A stretch of DNA of 33,870 bases from assembly GCA_001822815.1 (NCBI GenBank), contig MHSR01000008.1, positions 1-33,870 of the forward strand. The letters are read 5' to 3'. Both the position numbers and the translations under genes were made by a program. The DNA comes from Candidatus Terrybacteria bacterium RIFCSPHIGHO2_01_FULL_43_35 (GTDB taxonomy: Bacteria > Patescibacteriota > Minisyncoccia > Terrybacterales > GWB1-40-14). Position 1 is the stretch's first letter, and every line of letters begins with the position of its first letter. Below are positions 8,833-15,351 of this stretch, piece by piece. The notes beneath the pieces are model-generated. The model did not search any database. It saw only the letters and a list, made by a program, of their open reading frames with translations, and was not told where the DNA came from.

Positions 8833-8850
8833 TTCACATTGCGGAAGTTG

Positions 8851-8920
8851 ACCCCGTTAGAGACCACGCCCGCGCTTGCGCGCCCAAAGGGCCTGCGGGG
8901 CGGGCTGTCTCTAACGGGGT
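8851..8920. repeat. Inverted-repeat element with CCCCGTTAGA ends
   Basis: Arms ACCCCGTTAGAGAC (8851-8864) and GTCTCTAACGGGGT (8907-8920), a perfect 14-bp match; GC-rich interior with CGCGC-tt-GCGCG and GCCC-aaa-GGGC hairpins. Confidence 0.9.
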
Positions 8921-8947
8921 TGACAAAATTCATGGGCTTGCTATACT
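8920..8947 (+). promoter_or_regulatory. Strong sigma70-like promoter: TTGACA-N16-TATACT
   Basis: -35 TTGACA 8920-8925; -10 TATACT 8942-8947; no ORF downstream for more than 600 bp. Confidence 0.75.
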
Positions 8948-8953
8948 GTACTT

Positions 8954-9022
8954 AGAGTGAGTGTTCCCGTGAGGGGACCCTTCTAGGTAGGCGAAAGACC
9001 TTGGGGTTTTCCAAGGTTTTTT
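8954..9022 (+). ncRNA. Candidate ~69-nt small RNA with intrinsic terminator
   Basis: Follows the promoter at the expected +1; GTTCCC-gtga-GGGGAC hairpin; terminator ACCTTGG-ggtttt-CCAAGGT followed by T6. Confidence 0.6.
8998..9022 (+). terminator. Intrinsic terminator of the candidate sRNA
   Basis: 7-bp stem, 6-nt loop, TTTTTT. Confidence 0.8.
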
Positions 9023-9124
9023 GCTATTTATACTTATGGTTTTCTTCTACTTTTCCTTTCCTATCTTGTTTCCTCCCTATCCATCTCGTCTCCTTCTCTT
9101 CTTGCTATCCCCCTATCTATCTTC

Positions 9125-9163
9125 TCTCAATTCCTAGTTTTTAACTAGGAATTGAGATTTTTT
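9125..9163 (+). terminator. Very strong intrinsic terminator
   Basis: TCTCAATTCCTAGTT-ttt-AACTAGGAATTGAGA (15-bp perfect stem) followed by TTTTTT. Confidence 0.85.
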
Positions 9164-9267
9164 GTGAATATTTTTGTGTATAGTCGTCTATTGGTTTTTA
9201 TTAATCATTACTTTGCTATATTATAATTTGATGCTTTTCGCTTTGAGATTTTAGCTATATAATGATT

Positions 9268-9328
9268 GTGCCGGAAGGGCAGGCACTCACTTAATACCTA
9301 GTATTGGAGTCAAACCCCCTTCCGGCAT
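9268..9328 (+). other. Folded element (two nested internal stems closed by an 11-bp perfect stem)
   Basis: TGCCGGAAGGG 9269-9279 / CCCTTCCGGCA 9317-9327; inner ACTC 9285-9288/GAGT 9307-9310 and AATAC 9293-9297/GTATT 9301-9305; TATAAT 9258-9263 just upstream. Confidence 0.6.
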
Positions 9329-9334
9329 CGTTGG

Positions 9335-9560
9335 AATTTCCAAGCACCAAGAAACAAGATGCAAACAAAGTCCAAATGTCAAAATCCAAAGTTCAATTCA
9401 AGTTTAAAATCCCAAGTTCAAAATTTGGCATTGAAGTACTTGGATTTGAATTGATATTTGACCCATTCGATTCCGCTCAGGATCATCCCGAGTAGAGTCG
9501 AAGGATGAGCTTTGTCATTTGAGCTTTCGCTTATTGTAATTTGTCTGGTGATTGTAACTT
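9335..9560. repeat. Degenerate intergenic repeat block (CAA/TTG-rich imperfect dyad with 'TTCGATTCCGCTCAGGATCATCCCGAGTAGAGTCGAAGGATGA' core)
   Basis: Left CCAAGAAACAAGATGCAAACAAAGTCC vs the reverse complement of the right part (CCAAGATACAAGTTACAATCACCAGACAAATTACAA). The called ORF 9304-9495 is a translation of this repeat (FDSAQDHPE). Confidence 0.7.
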
Positions 9561-9605
9561 GTATCTTGGTTATTAAAATTACACAGGATAGGTTTTATAT
9601 ATAAT

Positions 9606-11669
9606 ATGTTGAAGTGGCCCAAGATAATTCTGTTATTGTCCCCACTGATTATTTGTGGGGTTGTTTTTTATGCCGACAATGCTCGCGCCACGGTTTTGGG
9701 TGAGGTTTACGGTCCGCCATCTGACCTAAGTCCCATTTTTACACCAACGCATGTTTATCCGGTGAGCTGGGCCGCGGCAGTAGGTGACACGGTTAATTTC
9801 AATGTTGACAAGTCTTTTGATTTTCTGGGCCGCGCGCAGCTCCAGGCCACACTTAAAATTACCAGCGCCAAAGCTTATTTATATGTTGAGGACGCATATT
9901 TTTCTTCCTTAAGCATTCAGGCCCAGAGTGATTTTTTAGCCGGTCTGCAAAATTTGGCTAATGAATTTGACAACAATATATATCCGAAAGAAACCGCGTT
10001 TTTTGGGCTTCCTTGGGAACCGGGCATAGATAACGATTCACATATTACCATTCTTGTTTCGCATCTGGCTGGAAATTTTGGCGGATATTTCCGCACCGAC
10101 GATGAATATCCGCGTAGTCAAGTTGCAACAAGCAACGAGCGCGAGATGGTTTTTATCAATGCCGTCAATATAACTAATGCGGCCAGCTCCAACTCGGTCA
10201 GAAATTTTCTAGCCCACGAATTCCAGCACTTAATTAGTTTTTATCAGAAGACTAAATTGTTAAATTCAGATGATGATGTTTGGCTCAACGAATTGCGTTC
10301 AGAATACGCGCCTACAGTTGCTGGCTTCAACGATGTTTGGTCCGGTTCATACCTGCAGTCTAGAGTCGGTTCTTTCTTAACCAATCCTTCAGACAGCCTT
10401 AATGAATGGAAGAATGCTACGGCTGATTACGCGGCTATAAATGTTTTTGCGCATTATTTAGCCGATCAATATGGCTCAAGTATTATTAGCAAATCTCTTC
10501 AGCGGCCGGAGCGGGGTATTGTCAGTATTGATGCCACCCTTGCAGATATGGGCTTGTCAGATAAGTTCGGCGATATTTTCTTGAATTGGGAAATAGCCAA
10601 TTATATAAATTCCCCCACAGCTGGGACGCGCTATACTTATAAGAATCCCAATTTAACTTTTAAACTTATCGCACCCTCCAATATTTATACCGTTGACGGT
10701 TCCTTGAATTTCAATGTCGTGGGCAGTATAAAGGACTGGGCCGGCAGGTGGGATAGGATAAATTCAAGTACTAAAAGTCTTAAAATAAGTTTCTCCCCTT
10801 CTGTATCCAGCTATATTTTTAAAGTCGCTTCAATAATTGTTAACAAGAACGAAACCTACGAGGTGCGCAATATGTCTTTATTCGGAAGCCAAGCAGAAGT
10901 TATTGTAAATGGCATGGGTACTACGGTTGATCATGTTATATTTGTGCCGGCAAGCGAAACCAAAACATCTGATTTTGGTAATAATGAACCAACGCGTAGC
11001 TTTAATTTGTCTATGGCTACAGTAGAGCCGGCAAATTTTTCTGTTAATTCCGTTTCGCCAAGTGTCGTTTATGCCGGTGGAGGAGCCATAATTTCTGTTT
11101 CTGGAAGCAATTTCGTCAGCGGCATGACCGTCAGTGTTAACGGAATATCGGTTGCCGCGACTTTAGTCAGCAGTTCAACTATTAACTTTGTCATGCCTCA
11201 AGTTGTGGTCGGAAATGTTTGTTTGTTGTTTGCTAGTCCAGGAAGCGCGTCTATACAAAATTGTTCTCTGTTGAGAGTAGTCAGCTACGCCGAAGGCTCT
11301 CTTATCCGCGCAAGGGGGGATTATAAAGTTTGGATAGTCAAGAGCGGTTGGCGAAGACATATCGTTAATTCTGAAATATTCAGTTTTTATCCGCATCTCG
11401 GATTTACCGACGTAATAGATGTGGACCAGTCGGAACTTGACGCCTTCAAATTAAGCGCGTGGGTCAGGGTGCCACTAACACAAGATTCTTTGACTTGGCG
11501 AGTTTATGAAGTGAACGATGATGCAACAAAACATTGGATAACCTGCGCCGACCCAAACAATTGCGCCGCAAACTGGCTTGCTCATGGTGGTAATCCAGAT
11601 GGCATTTATACCATAAATCAATCCGAGATGAATTATTATTCCGAAGGACCAAAAGTTTTTCTGCAGTAA
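9606..11669 (+). CDS. Secreted zinc metalloprotease-like protein with IPT/TIG-like domain and C-terminal repeat module
   Basis: Signal peptide; 'FLAHEFQHLISFYQ...DVWLNELRSEYA' (HExxH); IPT/TIG-like 'VNSVSPSVVYAGGGAIISVSGSNF'; C-terminal 'EGSLIRARGDYKVWIVKSGWRRHIVNSEIF'. Confidence 0.8.
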   Translation: MLKWPKIILLLSPLIICGVVFYADNARATVLGEVYGPPSDLSPIFTPTHVYPVSWAAAVGDTVNFNVDKSFDFLGRAQLQATLKITSAKAYLYVEDAYFSSLSIQAQSDFLAGLQNLANEFDNNIYPKETAFFGLPWEPGIDNDSHITILVSHLAGNFGGYFRTDDEYPRSQVATSNEREMVFINAVNITNAASSNSVRNFLAHEFQHLISFYQKTKLLNSDDDVWLNELRSEYAPTVAGFNDVWSGSYLQSRVGSFLTNPSDSLNEWKNATADYAAINVFAHYLADQYGSSIISKSLQRPERGIVSIDATLADMGLSDKFGDIFLNWEIANYINSPTAGTRYTYKNPNLTFKLIAPSNIYTVDGSLNFNVVGSIKDWAGRWDRINSSTKSLKISFSPSVSSYIFKVASIIVNKNETYEVRNMSLFGSQAEVIVNGMGTTVDHVIFVPASETKTSDFGNNEPTRSFNLSMATVEPANFSVNSVSPSVVYAGGGAIISVSGSNFVSGMTVSVNGISVAATLVSSSTINFVMPQVVVGNVCLLFASPGSASIQNCSLLRVVSYAEGSLIRARGDYKVWIVKSGWRRHIVNSEIFSFYPHLGFTDVIDVDQSELDAFKLSAWVRVPLTQDSLTWRVYEVNDDATKHWITCADPNNCAANWLAHGGNPDGIYTINQSEMNYYSEGPKVFLQ

Positions 11670-11679
11670 GCAGAAAAAC
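11655..11679 (+). terminator. Hairpin overlapping the stop codon of the metalloprotease gene
   Basis: GTTTTTCTGC-agtaa-GCAGAAAAAC, 10-bp perfect stem with stop TAA 11667-11669 in the loop; no clean U-tract. Confidence 0.6.
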
Positions 11680-11793
11680 GAATTTTAAATTTATAATTTT
11701 AAGTCAATTCAGCAATTTTTAAATTTTAAAATTAAAATATTCATTTAAAACTAAAAATTTAAAATTGAAAATTAAGAATGAATAAATCCTTTT

Positions 11794-12720
11794 ATGCATT
11801 TATCAGACTTTAAAACTAATATTATCTTGGCTCCTTATACCTCTTTGGGTGTTGGCGGCCCCGCGGATTATTTTTATGAGGCCAAAAACGAAGAAGACCT
11901 GACCGCCGCATTAAAGTTGGTTAAGGAAGAGAATATTTCATATATCATGTTGGGCGGCGGCACCAATGTCATGGTTTCCGATAATGGTTTCCGTGGGCTT
12001 GTAATAGTTGCGCGTAATAATGATTTTTCTATAAATGGAGAAAATATTTTTGCTGGCGCCGGTTGCCCCTTGGGCGTTTTAGTTGCTTCATCGGCAAAAA
12101 ACGGTTTGGCTGGTTTAGAGTGGGCCGCTGGTTTGCCCGGCACCTTGGGCGGCGCGATTTATGGTAATGCCGGCACGTTTGGCAAAAGCATTAGTGATAT
12201 TATTTCTGAAGTCAAGATAATTGATACTGAGGGTAAGGAAAGAATTTTTAATCAGCAGGATTGTGAGTTTGGTTATCGGAAAAGTATTTTCCAAAATACG
12301 CCCGGCGTAGTTATTGTTTCGGCCAAATTAAAAATGCAACATGGCGACTCAACTTTGTTGAAAGGGGAATTGAAAAAAAATGCGCTTTGGCGCCTAGAGC
12401 ATCATCCGCCCTATAAATCTGCCGGCTGCATTTTTCGCAACAGTAACCCATCTCCAGATGCGCATTTGCCGTTGCTTGAAACAGATCAACCCAAACAATG
12501 GTTCGATAAGGTTCCTTCTGGTTGGCTAATAGATAAAGCCGGCCTCAAGGGCAGTACTAATGGCGGATTTATCATATCTGAGGTTCACGGCAACTTTTTC
12601 ATAAATAACGGTACCGGAACAGCCAAACAGCTAAATGAGCTTATCGAAAAAGCTAAAAAAGATGTTAATGAAAAATTTGGCGTGGCGCTTGAAGAAGAAG
12701 TGCGGAGGATAGGATTTTAA
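11794..12720 (+). CDS. murB: UDP-N-acetylenolpyruvoylglucosamine reductase
   Basis: LAPYTSLGVGGPADYF, MLGGGTNVMVSDNGFRGLVI, GLEWAAGLPGTLGGAIYGNAG, YRKSIF, KSAGCIFRN, LIDKAGLKG, HGNFFIN. Confidence 0.95.
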   Translation: MHLSDFKTNIILAPYTSLGVGGPADYFYEAKNEEDLTAALKLVKEENISYIMLGGGTNVMVSDNGFRGLVIVARNNDFSINGENIFAGAGCPLGVLVASSAKNGLAGLEWAAGLPGTLGGAIYGNAGTFGKSISDIISEVKIIDTEGKERIFNQQDCEFGYRKSIFQNTPGVVIVSAKLKMQHGDSTLLKGELKKNALWRLEHHPPYKSAGCIFRNSNPSPDAHLPLLETDQPKQWFDKVPSGWLIDKAGLKGSTNGGFIISEVHGNFFINNGTGTAKQLNELIEKAKKDVNEKFGVALEEEVRRIGF

Positions 12721-12895
12721 AAATATTAGGACAGCAAAAATATTTTTTGTCCAAAACAGTTATCCACACTGGTAATATTGACAGTCATATGTAAAATGAG
12801 ATTAAAGAGATCTTTCAGTTTCTAAATTTAAAAAGAGTTGGTCGGCTCTTTTTAAGGACCATTTTAAGTCCGTTTTTCTAGATAGCTATTTCAAT

Positions 12896-12982
12896 ATGGC
12901 AAAGAAAGCAAAGAAAGCAAAGAAAGCCGCAAAGAAATCAGCTAAGAAAGCTCACAAAAAGCCCGCAAAAAGGCGAAGGTAA
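12896..12982 (+). CDS. 28-aa Lys/Ala-rich micro-ORF (MAKKAKKAKKAAKKSAKKAHKKPAKRRR), histone H1/AlgP-tail-like
   Basis: ATG-to-TAA ORF read directly; not in the supplied ORF track; flanked by hairpins. Confidence 0.6.
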   Translation: MAKKAKKAKKAAKKSAKKAHKKPAKRRR

Positions 12983-13015
12983 GCTTTCTTAAGGCTCTTC
13001 TTTGGGCTTGGGAAC

Positions 13016-13036
13016 CCTTAAAAATAGTTTTTAAGG
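13016..13036. terminator. AT-rich hairpin, possible terminator
   Basis: CCTTAAAAA-tag-TTTTTAAGG, 9-bp perfect stem. Confidence 0.4.
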
Positions 13037-13059
13037 AAAAATTATAGGCTCTATTAGCG

Positions 13060-13085
13060 CCCCCGCATAAATATGTGGGGGTTTT
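13060..13085 (+). terminator. Intrinsic terminator
   Basis: CCCCCGCAT-aaat-ATGTGGGGG followed by TTTT. Confidence 0.8.
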
Positions 13086-13194
13086 GCTTATAATGCGTTA
13101 TAATAATAAAGCGTAAAGTTAAAAGCGAAAAGCTAAAAAGAATTTCGTGCGTTAGCTTCTTTTACCTTTTTCACCTTACGTTTTAAACTTTTAC

Positions 13195-13590
13195 ATGCGT
13201 ATTCTCATTAAAGCTACAAATTTTTCGCTCACGCCCACGCTAAAGAATTATATAGAAAGTAAGATTGGTGCGGATATTAATGATATTTTGACGTCTAGGT
13301 TTGTATCTTCTTCCACAGTTAAAGGCGGTCGCGACACGATAGAAGCCAGGGTTGAGATTGGTAAGACCACGCGTCATCACCGCAAAGGCGATGTTTTTCA
13401 CGCAAGAGTAAGTATATCCTTGCCAGGGAAGAAACGTTTATATGCCGAAGCGCAGGAATGGGATATGCACGTCGCGATAGACAAGGTTAAAGATGAACTT
13501 TTCGCCGAGATAAGCAAGTGGAAAGAAAAAAGACGCACCAATATTAAGAAAGGTGGGCGCATGTTTAAGCGTCGTTTAAAGAAAACTTAG
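13195..13590 (+). CDS. hpf: Ribosome hibernation-promoting factor/RaiA family
   Basis: MRILIKATNFSLTPTLKNYIESKI...FHARVSISLPGKKRLYAEAQEWDMHVAIDKVKDELFAEISKWKEKR. Confidence 0.85.
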   Translation: MRILIKATNFSLTPTLKNYIESKIGADINDILTSRFVSSSTVKGGRDTIEARVEIGKTTRHHRKGDVFHARVSISLPGKKRLYAEAQEWDMHVAIDKVKDELFAEISKWKEKRRTNIKKGGRMFKRRLKKT

Positions 13591-13748
13591 CCGCAAATTT
13601 TCTTGCACATTTTCTTATTTTTGTTAAAATATATTAATCAGTGAAATAATTAATAAATTTCTAATTAAGCAAGATTACTAATTCCTGATTACGGTAACAG
13701 ATGTGTTTTTAGAAATTAGAAATTTGAAATTAGAAATTAAGTTTTAAT

Positions 13749-14333
13749 ATGGTTCCAAGCGGAGTTCCGGCGCGAGTTTTTTTTACCTCGGGCGTAGGTG
13801 TTCATAATGAAGAGCTAGCTGCTTTTGAGACGGCTTTGCGCGACTGCGGCATTGCTCAATTTAATCTTGTGCACGTTTCGTCAATTTTTCCTCCGGGTTG
13901 CAGAAGAATCGCAACTTCTCAAGGTTTGAAATATCTGTCTCCGGGCGAGATAGTATATTGCGTAATGGCTCGGAATGCTACCAACGAACCGGGCCGTCTT
14001 GTGTCCTCGGCCATAGGAGTTGCTTTGCCGGCAGGAGATAAGCAGTACGGTTACCTTTCTGAACATCATGCTTTCGGTCAGACCGATGAATCAGCCGGCG
14101 AGTATGCCGAAGATTTGGCCGCCTCCATGTTGGCTTCAACTTTAGGCATAAAGTTTGATCCGGACGAAGCCTGGGATGCGCGCCGTCAGGCTTTCCGCAT
14201 GTCTGGCAAAATAGTTCGTACATCGCACGTTGCCCAGTCGGCAAGAGGAGATAGAAGGGGACGCTGGACCTGTGTTGTTTCTGCGGCGGTGTTCGTCTTT
14301 CCGCATCACCTTATTCAGCAAACATTAGCGTAG
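13749..14333 (+). CDS. Pyruvoyl-dependent arginine decarboxylase
   Basis: PvlArgDC family: [25 protein letters not shown] (Ser-Ser self-cleavage site), [11 protein letters not shown]. Confidence 0.85.
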   Translation: MVPSGVPARVFFTSGVGVHNEELAAFETALRDCGIAQFNLVHVSSIFPPGCRRIATSQGLKYLSPGEIVYCVMARNATNEPGRLVSSAIGVALPAGDKQYGYLSEHHAFGQTDESAGEYAEDLAASMLASTLGIKFDPDEAWDARRQAFRMSGKIVRTSHVAQSARGDRRGRWTCVVSAAVFVFPHHLIQQTLA

Positions 14334-14364
14334 AAACGAAATTACATAAGTTGATATATTGGTT

Positions 14365-15207
14365 ATGATCAAACAAACTTTTCTCGGAGTAGAAGAAACG
14401 CCGTATGAAAAAGCGCGCGCGGTTATCATTCCCGTGCCCTATGACGCTATGGCTTCATACGGCACCGGCGCTCGTTTTGGGCCAGATGCTATTTTGCGCG
14501 CGTCACAACAGGTTGAAACATACGATGAAGAGTTAGAACGCGAGCTTGAACATATGCCAGTTTTTACACACGAACCGGTATGGCCGGATAAATCTGCGCC
14601 TGAAGCCATGATAGATGTTCTTGAGAAGGTGATTGCTGAAGTGGCAGAGGCAGGCAAGACGCCAATTATTTTAGGCGGCGACCATTCACTGTCCATCGCG
14701 CCAACGCGTTATTTTGCTAAAAAATATCCTGGAGTTGGTATATTGCATCTTGATGCGCATAGTGATTTGCGCAAAGTTTGGGAAGAAAGTTCATACAGCC
14801 ACGCTTGTTCTATGCGCCATGCCTATGACTTGGGTGCAATGCTGGTTCAGGTCGGCATACGTTCAACTCCCAAAGAAGTAGTGGAAGAATGTAAAGAACA
14901 TCGCAAAGTTTTCTTGGCGCCGCACGTGCCTGTTGATGAAATAATGGCAGTATTGCCGGACAAAGTTTATATTTCTCTTGATATTGATGTTTTAGATCCA
15001 TCGCTCATGCCGTCAACCGGCACGCCGGAACCTGGTGGTATTGGTTGGTACGATATGCTTAAACTTTTGCGTGCGACAGCCCAAAAGAAGCAAGTTCTTG
15101 GTTTTGATTTGATGGAACTTTCGCCCGTACCCGGTTTAGTGTATCCGGAATATACAGCAGCCCGTCTTCTCACTAAATTCCTCGGATATCAATTTATAGC
15201 GAAGTAG
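14365..15207 (+). CDS. speB: Agmatinase (arginase/ureohydrolase family)
   Basis: GGDHSLS, LHLDAHSDLR, SLDIDVLDPS, GFDLMELSP metal-binding motifs; ATG 14365 preferred over TTG 14359. Confidence 0.9.
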   Translation: MIKQTFLGVEETPYEKARAVIIPVPYDAMASYGTGARFGPDAILRASQQVETYDEELERELEHMPVFTHEPVWPDKSAPEAMIDVLEKVIAEVAEAGKTPIILGGDHSLSIAPTRYFAKKYPGVGILHLDAHSDLRKVWEESSYSHACSMRHAYDLGAMLVQVGIRSTPKEVVEECKEHRKVFLAPHVPVDEIMAVLPDKVYISLDIDVLDPSLMPSTGTPEPGGIGWYDMLKLLRATAQKKQVLGFDLMELSPVPGLVYPEYTAARLLTKFLGYQFIAK

Positions 15208-15290
15208 GCTACGTGACTTCCATGAAAGAACTTTTCATTAGCCGTACCACTTACGACGTAGAAATAATTTTTGCGTATTTGTAAGTATTA

Positions 15291-15316
15291 AAACTCGAGC
15301 CTGGGCCCGAGTTTTT
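15291..15316 (+). terminator. Intrinsic terminator
   Basis: AAACTCG-agcctgggcc-CGAGTTT followed by T-rich sequence. Confidence 0.7.
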
Positions 15317-15351
15317 ACTTTTTACAATACTTCTGTTATTGTGATTTACGC

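Noticed and set aside
8954-9022. Known riboswitch or attenuator leader
   Set aside because: No recognisable aptamer core (fluoride, guanidine, c-di-GMP, preQ1, glnA considered by eye) and no gene downstream within 580 bp; kept as an unclassified sRNA.
9268-9328. tRNA gene or integron attC site
   Set aside because: No T-arm GGTTCRA, no acceptor/anticodon geometry, no attC core sites (RYYYAAC/GTTRRRY) and no integrase.
9304-9495. 63-aa ORF in the ORF track
   Set aside because: Translation of a degenerate intergenic repeat ('FDSAQDHPE' signature), not a credible protein.
15207-15261. Dyad CTACGT...ACGTAG with inner TGAAA/TTTCA after speB
   Set aside because: Short arms with large gaps; not distinguishable from chance.
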